From the NCBI RefSeq assembly GCF_900105945.1, contig NZ_FNSO01000002.1:1-64000 (forward strand): DNA of 64,000 nt, written 5' to 3'. Positions 50,662 to 58,629 of the stretch are shown in pieces. A program made the position numbers and the translations under genes. Every line of letters starts with the position of its first letter. The stretch's first letter is position 1. Below the pieces are notes generated by a model that ran no database searches, was not told the DNA's origin, and worked only from the letters and a program-made list of their open reading frames with translations. Origin of the DNA: Amycolatopsis tolypomycina (lineage in GTDB: Bacteria; Actinomycetota; Actinomycetes; Mycobacteriales; Pseudonocardiaceae).

Positions 50662-50778
50662 ATGAGCGCCGCCGCATCCCGGGCCGTCATCGGCACGGCC
50701 TTCACCCAGGACGCCGGCCCGGCCTACGCCCCGGTCAGCTTCGGCGCCGACGGCACGCCCAAGGCGGAGATCAGGTAG
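50662..50778 (+). CDS. Short ORF with good ribosome site, overlapping thioesterase gene
   Basis: ATG 50662 follows AGAGGAGTCGAAC. The 38-residue product (MSAAASRAVIGTAFTQDAG, then PAYAPVSFGADGTPKAEIR) has no recognised domain. Its second half is antisense to the end of the thioesterase-like gene. It may be the leftover 5' end of a deleted gene or chance; kept at low confidence. Confidence 0.3.
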   Translation: MSAAASRAVIGTAFTQDAGPAYAPVSFGADGTPKAEIR

Positions 50779-51341
50779 GCCGACCGCAGGACAGCGTCGC
50801 GCAGCAGGGCGGCGCTGTCCTGCGCCCGCGCCGGCGTGAGCACGAACCCCGCGCTGGTGTGCTCCCCCCAGCCGGTCATCACGTGCGGCTCGCCGAACCC
50901 GCGGATCGGGCACGGCAGCGGCGGCGCCACGGGCAGGTGCGAGTCGCTGGCCAGCAGGCTGACGTCGGCGCGTTCCGCCTGCTCCGGCACGGCCCTGGCC
51001 GCCCGCGACGGCGGCGCCTGGTGCGCCACGACGAGTGCCCGCGAGACCCCCAGTCCCGCGGCCACCCGCCGCTGAGCCAGCCGGTAGGCGACCAGGGCGC
51101 CGAGCCCGGCCCCGAAGAGCACGTGCGGGCTCTCGAGCACGTCGGCCAGCTCCGCGGCCAAGGCCTCGACCAGCAGCCACATGTCGCGGTACGGGTGCTC
51201 CTCCCGGCGATCGCCCCGCCCGGGCAGCTCCACGACCTGCACGGCGATCCGCGGATCGCGCCAGGCGCGGTAGCGGCCGGCGGCTTCCCCGGCGTCCGGG
51301 AAGCAGACGAACAACAGGCGCTGCGCGTCGTCTCTGTCCAC
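50724..51341 (-). CDS. Type II thioesterase-like protein lacking its catalytic residues
   Basis: A 205-residue alpha/beta-hydrolase like the editing thioesterases of polyketide and peptide synthetases. CFPDAGEAAGRYRAW, VVELPGRGDRREEHPYRDM and ESPHVLFGAGLGALVAYRLA match the family in order. The nucleophile elbow should be GHSMG, but the bases give GAGLG (GGG codon in place of Ser), and the end has TPARAQD where the His motif GGHFF is expected. It should be unable to hydrolyse acyl chains. GTG 51341 is the start. It lies head to head with the AfsR-type regulator gene; no synthetase is in the window. Confidence 0.8.
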   Translation of the reverse strand: MDRDDAQRLLFVCFPDAGEAAGRYRAWRDPRIAVQVVELPGRGDRREEHPYRDMWLLVEALAAELADVLESPHVLFGAGLGALVAYRLAQRRVAAGLGVSRALVVAHQAPPSRAARAVPEQAERADVSLLASDSHLPVAPPLPCPIRGFGEPHVMTGWGEHTSAGFVLTPARAQDSAALLRDAVLRSAYLISALGVPSAPKLTGA

Positions 51342-51425
51342 CCGTGGCCTCCCTTCCTTCTTGCCCGGGGTTAGGGTCGAGCACAGCACTTCCGTTTCGC
51401 TTCGGTCCGTCTTCCGGGGGTACCT

Positions 51426-54400
51426 TTGCGCTACCGCCTGCTCGGACCGGTCACGGTCCTCGGCGACACGGGCGAGATCCGCCCCGGCGGCCAGAAGCAG
51501 ACGTCCGTGCTCGCCGCGCTGCTGCTCAACCCCGGGCGCGTGGTCTCCGAAGACCGGCTCATCGACCTGACCTGGGGCGAAAACGCGCCGCCGAGCGTCC
51601 GCGGGCGGCTGCAGGTGCACATCTCGGAACTGCGGAAGCTGCTCGGCCGCGACGTCATCCTGCGGCGCGCGCCCGGTTACCTCATCGAGGTCGCGCCCGG
51701 CGACCGCGACCTCGACCTGTTCGACGCCGCGGTCGCCGAAGCCAGGGCCACTTCCGGGGCGGACGCCGTCGCGCACCTGCGTGCCGCGCTGGCGCTGTGG
51801 GAGGGCACCCCGCTCGGCGGCGTGAGCGAGGCGCTGGCCGAGCACGAGGGCCCGGCGCTGGCCGAACGCCGGCTCGTCGCGCTCGAAGAACTGTACGAGC
51901 AGGAGCTCGCCGCGGGCCGGCACGGCGAGGTGGTCGGCGAACTGCGGCGGCTCGTCGACGAGTACCCGTTCCGCGAGCGCCTGCGGGCCGCGCTGATGCT
52001 CGCGCTGCACCGCTGCGGCCGCACCCCGGAAGCACTGGAGACGTACACGCGGGCGCACGACCTGCTGGTCGAAGAGCTCGGCATCGAGCCCGGCCAGGCC
52101 CTCCAGGACCTGCGGATGCGGATCCTGCGCGGCGAAGGCGAACCGGCCCCGGCCGCCCCGGCCCCGCCGCGGCCGGCCGAGCTGCCGCTGGACGTCCGCG
52201 GCTTCGCCGGCCGGGCGCCGGAGCTGGCCGCGCTCGACGAACCCGGCGACGTCTGGGTGATCACCGGCACCGCCGGCGTCGGCAAGACCGCGCTGGCCGT
52301 GCACTGGGCCCACACCGCGCGGGCGCGCTACGCGGATGGCCAGCTGTACGTGAACCTGCGCGGCTTCGACGCCGACGACGAGCCCCTCACCCCCGCCGCC
52401 GCGCTCGCGCAGCTGCTGCGCACCCTCGGCGTCGACCTGCGGGACGTGCCGCCGGGCGTCGACGACCAGAGCAAGCTCTACCGCTCGCTGCTGGCCGACC
52501 GGCAGGCTCTGGTGGTGCTGGACAACGCCCGCGACACGGCGCAGGTGCTGCCGCTGCTGCCGTCGTCGGGCCGGGTGCTGGTGACCAGCAGGCACCGGCT
52601 CGACGAGCTGGTCGCCCGCGTCGGCGCGCGGTCGCTGGGCCTGGCGCAGCTGCGCGAGGCCGACTCCCGTGCCCTGCTGAGCACCCTGCTCGGCGACCGG
52701 ACCGCGGCCGAGCCGGAAGCCGCCGCCGAGCTGGCCCGCCTCTGCGGCCACCACCCGCTGGCGCTGCGGATCGCCGCGGCGAACACCGGCGTCGCCAGCA
52801 TCGGCGAGCTGGTCGACGAGCTGCGCGGCGACCCGCTCGCCCACCTCGGCTTCGACGGCGAAAGCGCCGTCGCCAAGGCGTTTTCGGTGTCCTACCAGGC
52901 CTTGGCGCCCGAGCTGCGGCAGGCGTTCCGGCTGCTCGCGCTGGTGCCGGGGCCAGACTTCACGGCGATCGCCGCGGCGGCCCTGCTGGCCGTGCCTGCC
53001 GAGGACGCGACCCGGCGGCTGCGCGGGCTGATCGCGGCGAACCTCCTCGAAGCGCACGCGCCCCGCCGCTACCGGTTCCACGACCTCGCCCGCCGGTACG
53101 CCGAGCAGTGCGTCCGCGCCGAGGAGGACGAACCCGCACGCGAGGCGGCGTGGGAGCGGCTGTTCACCGGCTACTGCGCGGCCGCGGACGCCGCCGTCGC
53201 GCTGCTGGGCGCGCGGATCGTCGCGCTGCCCCGCGAGGACGCGCCTTCGGCGCCGAGCCCGGTCACCTTCGCCGACGCGGCTTCGGCGGTGGCCTGGCTG
53301 GACGTCGAGGTGCCCAACCTGTCGGCGGCCCTGCGGCAGGCGGCGGCGCGCGGGCCGTACCCCGGCGCCTGGTACCTCGCCGACGCGTTGCGGCGGTTCT
53401 TCCACGACCACGGCCGCCGCGCGGAGTGGCTGGAGCTGGCCCCGATCGTGCTGCGCGCGGCGCAGGACCACGGCGCCCAGCCCGCCGAGGCGCTGGTCCA
53501 GCTGTCCGTCGGCGGCGCGTACTTCCGCGAGGGCCAGCACGAGGCGGGCATCCGGCACACGGAGAAGGCGGTGCTGGCCAGCCGGGCGTGCGGCTGGCGG
53601 CAGTGCGAGGCGACGGCGGTGGCGAACCTCGGCGCGATGCTGGAGTGGACCGGCCGGCTGTCGGAGGCCGTCGAGCACAGCCGCCGCGCGATCCAGCTGT
53701 TCCGCGAGCTGGGCAACCGGTCGGGTGAGGCGCTCGCGCTGAACTCGCTGAGCTGCCACTACCGGCAGCTGGGCCGGCTCGAGCAGGCCGAGGACTGCCT
53801 GGTCGAGGCGATCGCGCTGGCCCGCAAGGAGGACCTGGCGTTCTGGGAGGCGGCCAACCTGGCCGACCTCGGCTGGGTCCTGCTGGCCACCGGGCGGCTG
53901 ACGGAGTCCGGGGAGGTCCTCGACCAGGCGCTGGCGGCGTTCCGCGACCTCGGCTCCAGCTTCGGCGAGGCGACGGCGCTGAACGTGGTGAGCGCACTCC
54001 GGCTGGCGAGCGGCGACCCCACAGCGGCGGCGGAGACGGCCGAGGCGGCCCTGGCGTGCGCCCGCCGCGACGGCGACCGCCAGGTCGAAGCGGCGGCGCT
54101 GATCGCACTGGGCCGGGCGGAGGAGAGCCGGGGTGACCTCGGCGCGGCGGAACGAGTCCTGCGCGAGGCCCGGGCACTGACGGCGGAGTCGGGCTTGCAG
54201 GGCCAGCTGACAGAGGCGGCGGCCACGCTGGCCAGGGTCTTGGCGGCGGGCGGCCGCGCGACCGAGGCGGGCGAGCACGCCCGAACGGCCCTGGACGCGG
54301 CCCGCACGGGCGGATTCCGCTTGATCGAAGCGGAGGCACTGCTGGGCTTGGCCGCGGTCGAGGCGGCGGCGGGCCGGTCGATGCTGGCGGCGGGAACGGC

Positions 54401-54500
54401 CCGGGAGTCGAAGACGCTGTACGGCGCGGTCGGGCACGTGACGGGTGAAGCATCGGCAGCGGAGTTCCTCGCCCGGCTCGGCGACCGCGCCACGGGGTAA
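51426..54500 (+). CDS. AfsR-type SARP regulator with NB-ARC and TPR domains
   Basis: A 1024-residue regulator. Residues 1-95 are the OmpR-like DNA-binding domain (RYRLLGPVTVLGDTGEI, then ISELRKLLGRDVILRRAPGY), 100-245 the bacterial transcriptional activation domain (ALMLALHRCGRTPEALETY). The nucleotide-binding NB-ARC part has Walker A GTAGVGKTAL, Walker B QALVVLDNA and LVTSRHRL. From about residue 690 to the end there are TPR-like helices (ALNSLSCHYRQLGRLEQAED). AfsR/SARP proteins switch on antibiotic clusters. TTG 51426 is needed to keep the first strand. The neighbouring dead thioesterase hints at a former cluster. Confidence 0.93.
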   Translation: MRYRLLGPVTVLGDTGEIRPGGQKQTSVLAALLLNPGRVVSEDRLIDLTWGENAPPSVRGRLQVHISELRKLLGRDVILRRAPGYLIEVAPGDRDLDLFDAAVAEARATSGADAVAHLRAALALWEGTPLGGVSEALAEHEGPALAERRLVALEELYEQELAAGRHGEVVGELRRLVDEYPFRERLRAALMLALHRCGRTPEALETYTRAHDLLVEELGIEPGQALQDLRMRILRGEGEPAPAAPAPPRPAELPLDVRGFAGRAPELAALDEPGDVWVITGTAGVGKTALAVHWAHTARARYADGQLYVNLRGFDADDEPLTPAAALAQLLRTLGVDLRDVPPGVDDQSKLYRSLLADRQALVVLDNARDTAQVLPLLPSSGRVLVTSRHRLDELVARVGARSLGLAQLREADSRALLSTLLGDRTAAEPEAAAELARLCGHHPLALRIAAANTGVASIGELVDELRGDPLAHLGFDGESAVAKAFSVSYQALAPELRQAFRLLALVPGPDFTAIAAAALLAVPAEDATRRLRGLIAANLLEAHAPRRYRFHDLARRYAEQCVRAEEDEPAREAAWERLFTGYCAAADAAVALLGARIVALPREDAPSAPSPVTFADAASAVAWLDVEVPNLSAALRQAAARGPYPGAWYLADALRRFFHDHGRRAEWLELAPIVLRAAQDHGAQPAEALVQLSVGGAYFREGQHEAGIRHTEKAVLASRACGWRQCEATAVANLGAMLEWTGRLSEAVEHSRRAIQLFRELGNRSGEALALNSLSCHYRQLGRLEQAEDCLVEAIALARKEDLAFWEAANLADLGWVLLATGRLTESGEVLDQALAAFRDLGSSFGEATALNVVSALRLASGDPTAAAETAEAALACARRDGDRQVEAAALIALGRAEESRGDLGAAERVLREARALTAESGLQGQLTEAAATLARVLAAGGRATEAGEHARTALDAARTGGFRLIEAEALLGLAAVEAAAGRSMLAAGTARESKTLYGAVGHVTGEASAAEFLARLGDRATG

Positions 54501-54636
54501 GGGCCGCGGGCTGCTCGTCCGAACAGGTGAACCGGATGGTTCCGGCTCAACCTTCCCCGTGGGCGGGACGTGATCGTGCGACGCCTGGAAATCCCGGCGT
54601 ACGAGCACTTGAGCGCTGCTTCTCCTGGAGGTTTTG

Positions 54637-55083
54637 GTGGGTCCACGCATCCGGCGGACGTCAAAGCGGGCAATTGCCGTCGCGGCCACGCTGATGGTCG
54701 CCGCGGGGTTGACCGTGGTCGGGGCACCGAGCGCGGTTGCCGCCGAACGGGCTTCGTTCGACCTTTCCTACGGCGCGACCTACTACCGCGGCACGATCGA
54801 TTTCTACGACCGGTCGGTCACCATCACCGGTGAACTTCGAGGCCTGAGCACCGGGTGCCGCAAGGGACAGGCGTACGCCTTCCGCACTGTCACCGGCGGC
54901 ACTCTGGACCGCGGGACCACGAGCACCGTGTGCAACGGGCCCGTTTCCCGGCAGATCCCGCTCACGGCCGACGTGGCAGGCGGAGCCGCGATGGTCCAGG
55001 TCAGCCTCTTGCCCGCCGGCGAGGAACGCCTCCTTGCCTACTGCTTCGTCAAACGCGGAGAGGAGTTCTGCCACCTCGACTAG
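54637..55083 (+). CDS. Small secreted protein of unknown function
   Basis: A 148-residue exported protein: Arg-rich start (PRIRRTSKRAI), hydrophobic core (AVAATLMVAAGLTVVG) and signal cut near AVAAE. The mature domain of about 110 residues is beta-rich (ATYYRGTIDFYDRSVTITGE) with four Cys (GCRKG, TVCNG, AYCFVK, EFCHLD) likely in two disulphides. GTG 54637 is favoured because GGAGG lies five bases upstream. No family recognised. It stands alone after the SARP gene. Confidence 0.72.
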   Translation: MGPRIRRTSKRAIAVAATLMVAAGLTVVGAPSAVAAERASFDLSYGATYYRGTIDFYDRSVTITGELRGLSTGCRKGQAYAFRTVTGGTLDRGTTSTVCNGPVSRQIPLTADVAGGAAMVQVSLLPAGEERLLAYCFVKRGEEFCHLD

Positions 55084-55333
55084 CAGCTCACGAGCGGAAC
55101 GGCGGCCGGCGTGGCGGCAGCGGACCGATCAGTGTTCGCGACCGGCGCACCGGCACCACCGGGCACCGAACGCGTCCGACCTGCGGATCCCGCGCGGCCG
55201 CCCCGCCGGCACCACCACCTTCGCAGCCGCGCAGCCACCACCGCCCGATCCCCGCCGATTCCCTCCCCCACCTCGGCCACCGCGTCCCCCGCCGGGTGTT
55301 ACCTCCGTCCGTGCGGCGCGACATACTGAAGGC

Positions 55334-56104
55334 ATGCCCCGTCCGAAACACGTCGCCGCGAGCGATCTGCGCCTTCCGGACGCGCTGCAGCCGGGGCGGC
55401 CGAAGGGTGACCAGCTGCGCGAAATCCTGGAAAGCGTCGCCACGGAGGCCGGGCCGGGGCGGCTCATGCCGTCCGAACGGTTCCTCGCCGAGCACTTCCA
55501 GGTGGCCCGCGGCACCGTGCGGCAGGAGATCAACCGCCTCGTCGCGGACGGCGTCCTCTACCGCCAGCACGGCACCGCCACCTTCACCGCCGAACGCCAG
55601 GCGGCGCACATCGACATGCTGACCTCGTTCACCGAGGACATGCAGGCCCGCGGCGTCGTGCCGAAGACGAAGGTGCTGCACGCCGAAGTCGAGAGCGCCG
55701 GCCCGCGCATCGCCGGGCGGCTGAACGTGCCGCCGGGCGCCCGGGTGTTCCGGCTGGAACGCCTCCGCTACGTCGACGACGAGCCGTTCGCGGTCGAGCG
55801 CACCAACCTGTCCGTCGACCGCTTCCCGGACATCGAGCTGTTCGACTGGGAAACCCAGTCCCTGCACCGCACGATCGAGGAACGCTGGGGCGTCCGCCCG
55901 GAGTGGAACGACACGGCGATCTCCGCGGTCCTGCCCAACAGCCACGACGCCGCCCTGCTCGGCATCGAAGCCACCCAGCCGTGCCTGATCATCGAGGGCA
56001 CCCTGCACGACCAGAACGGCGGCGTCATCGAAGCGGGCCGGTCGCTGTACCGGGCCGACCGCTACACCGTCTTCACGCAGGCGCGGCGCAGCCCGGCGAC
56101 CTGA
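55334..56104 (+). CDS. GntR-family (HutC/UTRA) regulator, probable PTS-operon repressor
   Basis: A 256-residue regulator. The winged helix-turn-helix has QLREILESVATEAGPGRLMP and LAEHFQVARGTVRQEINRLV; the C-terminal UTRA ligand domain has GARVFRLERLRYVDDEPFAVER and VIEAGRSLYRADRYTVF. This is the class of DasR, NagR and AgaR, which bind phosphosugars. The mannose-type PTS operon 2-5 kb away has two sites of DasR-like form in its promoter, making this protein the likely regulator. ATG 55334 is used. The 250 bases upstream hold nothing recognised. Confidence 0.9.
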   Translation: MPRPKHVAASDLRLPDALQPGRPKGDQLREILESVATEAGPGRLMPSERFLAEHFQVARGTVRQEINRLVADGVLYRQHGTATFTAERQAAHIDMLTSFTEDMQARGVVPKTKVLHAEVESAGPRIAGRLNVPPGARVFRLERLRYVDDEPFAVERTNLSVDRFPDIELFDWETQSLHRTIEERWGVRPEWNDTAISAVLPNSHDAALLGIEATQPCLIIEGTLHDQNGGVIEAGRSLYRADRYTVFTQARRSPAT

Positions 56105-56166
56105 GTCCGGCAGGCAACCCCCGGCGCCCGGCCCGCGTGCTGGCGGAAACGGCGCAAGGGGGCCCG

Positions 56167-56937
56167 ATGGCGACTCGGCAGACGAAGACCCGAAGACGGC
56201 TGGCCCTCGCCGCCGTCCTCACGGCGTCGGCGGCGGTCACGGCGCTGTCCGCTCGCCGCCCGCGGAAGACGACGCCCCAGGCGCCGCAGCCGAGACCGAA
56301 GCCGGCTCCGGCACCGCGGCCCGCACCGGAGGTGCCGAAAGCGCGGTTGCTCACGCCGCGGGTGAAACTCCACCGGCGGCTGACCTTCGCCGCCTTCCTC
56401 ACGGCGGCCGCGGTGCTCGCGGTCCTGTCCGCGCACGAGGAACGGGAAGACGGCGGATCCGGGCTCTCGGTCCTCGGCCTGACCGGGTTCGCGCTGGTGC
56501 TGATGGCGGCGTCCTGGCTGGGTGGGTGGACGACGAAAGAGGACTACTACTTCCCGATGCTGTTCGCCATGCTCGGCCTCTCCGGCCTGCTCTGGGGCGG
56601 CGCGGCCGTGGTGACCGAGGTGGTCCTGACCCATCGCGGCGTACCGGTGCCGGCCCAAGTCATGCGGGCGAGCCTCGCCGCGGACGGCGGTGGCACCTAT
56701 CGGCTCGTCCTGCTCGACGGCTCGACCCTGCTGCTCGGCGACCTGCACGCGGACGTGACGTTCGCCGAGGGCGAGCGGCTCACCGTCCTCGTCGATCGCG
56801 GCCGGTTCGTCCGCGCCATGCTGCCCGAAGAGGTCGACCCGGCGGTTCCCGCGGCTTTCGTGCTGGGCGGCGCCGGGGTCCTCGGCGTCACCGTGCTCCG
56901 CTACGGCTATCCGCTCCGCCGGCTCAGCAGCGGCTGA
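56167..56937 (+). CDS. Membrane protein with Pro/Lys-rich linker
   Basis: A 256-residue protein. Two N-terminal hydrophobic segments share a related sequence (RRLALAAVLTASAAVTALSA and RRLTFAAFLTAAAVLAVLSA), separated by a Pro/Lys-rich stretch of about 35 residues; this looks like an internal duplication. Further helices follow (VLGLTGFALVLMAASWLGG, LFAMLGLSGLLWGGAAVV), then a soluble beta domain (VPAQVMRASLAADGGGTYRL) and a last helix near the C-terminus. It is not recognised. It ends 14 bases inside the convergent ceramidase-like gene. Confidence 0.65.
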   Translation: MATRQTKTRRRLALAAVLTASAAVTALSARRPRKTTPQAPQPRPKPAPAPRPAPEVPKARLLTPRVKLHRRLTFAAFLTAAAVLAVLSAHEEREDGGSGLSVLGLTGFALVLMAASWLGGWTTKEDYYFPMLFAMLGLSGLLWGGAAVVTEVVLTHRGVPVPAQVMRASLAADGGGTYRLVLLDGSTLLLGDLHADVTFAEGERLTVLVDRGRFVRAMLPEEVDPAVPAAFVLGGAGVLGVTVLRYGYPLRRLSSG

Positions 56938-58234
56938 CCTGGTGCGCCCGCAGCACCTTCAGGCAGTGCTCCACCAGCTCGTCCGCGGCCTCCGGCTCGA
57001 ACAGCGTCACGTACGACTCGTAGATCCCGTCCCGGTGGCCCGCCGCGTCCGGCAGGTAGCCCAGGTACCCGTCGGTGTAGCCGATCACGCGGGTGTGGCG
57101 GAACGGGCTGCCGCGGCGGATGCGCAGGCCCAGGGACGCGAACAGCTCGAACGGCGTGTGCAGCCAGGCGATCTCCCCCAGCGACACCACGCTGACCGGC
57201 ACCTCGGCGCAGCCCGTCGGCCTGCTGCCCGCCGCCATCGTCGCCAGCATCGCGCAGCCCTCGTAGCGGGTCTGGGCGATCCGGACCGCCGGGTGGTCCT
57301 CGCCGTGGCAGGCCAGCTCGCGCTGCCACGCCGCCTCCGCCGCGTCGCGCAGCTCCACGCTGGTCTCGAGGGAGGGCACCTCGCGGTAGGGCAGGTGCAG
57401 CGTCGACCGGGTCAGCCGGACCGGGCCGGCCGCCGCGGCCGGGGGCGAGACCGCCGTCAGCGTGCGCGCGATCGACGTCGCGAGGTGGCCGCCGAGCGTG
57501 CGGACCTCGGCGTGGTCGCGGCCGCGGCGGACGAACCGGGAGCTCGCGTCGCCCGCCGCCCCCTGCAGGAACGCCGCGACCGGCTGGCCGACCAGCGTGG
57601 CCAGCTCGCGGCGGGTCGCGCCCGGCCAGTCCGCCGACCAGGCGAGGTTGTCCGGGCCGAGCACCGTGGGGTGGCTGGCGTAGTCGAACAGCAGCGCGGC
57701 CGGCCTGCCGTCGTCGTGCCGCAGTTCGAGCACGCCGAACGACGTGTCGTGCGGCCCGTCGGGCCGGTAGCGGTTGCTGCCGACGGCTTCGGTCGACCCC
57801 GCGTGCCAGCGGGCCCGGACCCGGCCGCGGCAGGCCCGCAGCCGCAGCGCGGCACTGGTGACCTTCTCCGCCATGCCGCCGACCAGCCCGGCGTCGCGCC
57901 GCCCCGGCAGGCCGGGGTGCAGCGGGCCGGTCCAGCCCTCGGGCCCGGAGTGCGTGTGCGACGCGCAGACGAGCACCCGGTCCGGGTCGATGCCGACCGC
58001 CGCGGCGACCGCGTCGGCCAGGGTGCGGGTCAGGCGAGCGTCGACGGCGAGGGCGTCCAGCGCCACCCACACCACACCGGGGTCGTCCTCGGTGGACAGC
58101 CAGATCAGCGACGCTTCGAGGTCGTCGTGCGTGCCGGTCGCCACGCCGTGCCGGGCCAGGTAGCCGCCGAGCGGGTGCCCGGGCCCCGGCGTGATCCGGA
58201 CGTCTTGCGCGGCGAGCAGGAGCGCGGCGGTCAC
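56924..58234 (-). CDS. Neutral ceramidase-like hydrolase, coupled to PTS genes
   Basis: A 436-residue protein matching the N-terminal domain of neutral/alkaline ceramidases, zinc amidases that split N-acyl bonds. VLVCASHTHSGPEGW carries the zinc His pair (HTHSGP), and FLQGAAGDASSRFVRR is the position of the catalytic Ser (usual GDVSP). The C-terminal domain of full ceramidases is missing and there is no signal peptide, so it acts inside the cell. GTG 58234 overlaps the EIIA stop (GTGA). Placement suggests it removes an acyl group from the sugar brought in by the PTS; that is inference. Confidence 0.82.
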   Translation of the reverse strand: MTAALLLAAQDVRITPGPGHPLGGYLARHGVATGTHDDLEASLIWLSTEDDPGVVWVALDALAVDARLTRTLADAVAAAVGIDPDRVLVCASHTHSGPEGWTGPLHPGLPGRRDAGLVGGMAEKVTSAALRLRACRGRVRARWHAGSTEAVGSNRYRPDGPHDTSFGVLELRHDDGRPAALLFDYASHPTVLGPDNLAWSADWPGATRRELATLVGQPVAAFLQGAAGDASSRFVRRGRDHAEVRTLGGHLATSIARTLTAVSPPAAAAGPVRLTRSTLHLPYREVPSLETSVELRDAAEAAWQRELACHGEDHPAVRIAQTRYEGCAMLATMAAGSRPTGCAEVPVSVVSLGEIAWLHTPFELFASLGLRIRRGSPFRHTRVIGYTDGYLGYLPDAAGHRDGIYESYVTLFEPEAADELVEHCLKVLRAHQVSRC

Positions 58235-58620
58235 CAGGTCGATTCCAGGACGTCGACGACGCCGTCGCGGCCGGCGGCGCGCGCCACCCCGGCCAGCTCG
58301 GTGACGTCGTCGGTCGTGTGCAGCAGGACTTCCAGCAGCATCGGCAGGTTCAGCCCCGAGACCAGCTGGAGGCGCGGGTGCCCGGCGGCGAGCGTGCGGA
58401 CGGCGTTGAACGGCGAACCGCCGTGCAGGTCGGCGAGCACGAGCACGCCCGGGGCGTCGCCGGCCAGCGCGAGCACGCGGGCGCCGAACTCGTCCGGGCT
58501 GTCGCGCGGGCTCAGCTCGCAGACCTTCAGCCGCGACTGCGGGCCGAGGATCATCTCGGCGGCCTCGCCGACGCCGGAGGGCAGCCGGCCGTGGCCGGCG
58601 AGGATGATCGGAACGGACAA
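58231..58620 (-). CDS. PTS EIIA component, mannose family
   Basis: A 129-residue protein of the EIIA-Man fold. The phospho-His is in ILAGHGRLPSGVGEA near residue 10, and VLVLADLHGGSPFNAV is the second conserved block. It passes phosphate from HPr to EIIB. The gene follows the fused permease gene by nine bases and is coupled to the ceramidase-like gene. Confidence 0.93.
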   Translation of the reverse strand: MSVPIILAGHGRLPSGVGEAAEMILGPQSRLKVCELSPRDSPDEFGARVLALAGDAPGVLVLADLHGGSPFNAVRTLAAGHPRLQLVSGLNLPMLLEVLLHTTDDVTELAGVARAAGRDGVVDVLESTW

Positions 58621-58629
58621 GGCGGACTC

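Noticed and set aside
50724..54689. A 1321-codon open frame on the minus strand
   Set aside because: Most of it is antisense to the SARP regulator. Only the last 205 codons are the thioesterase-like gene.
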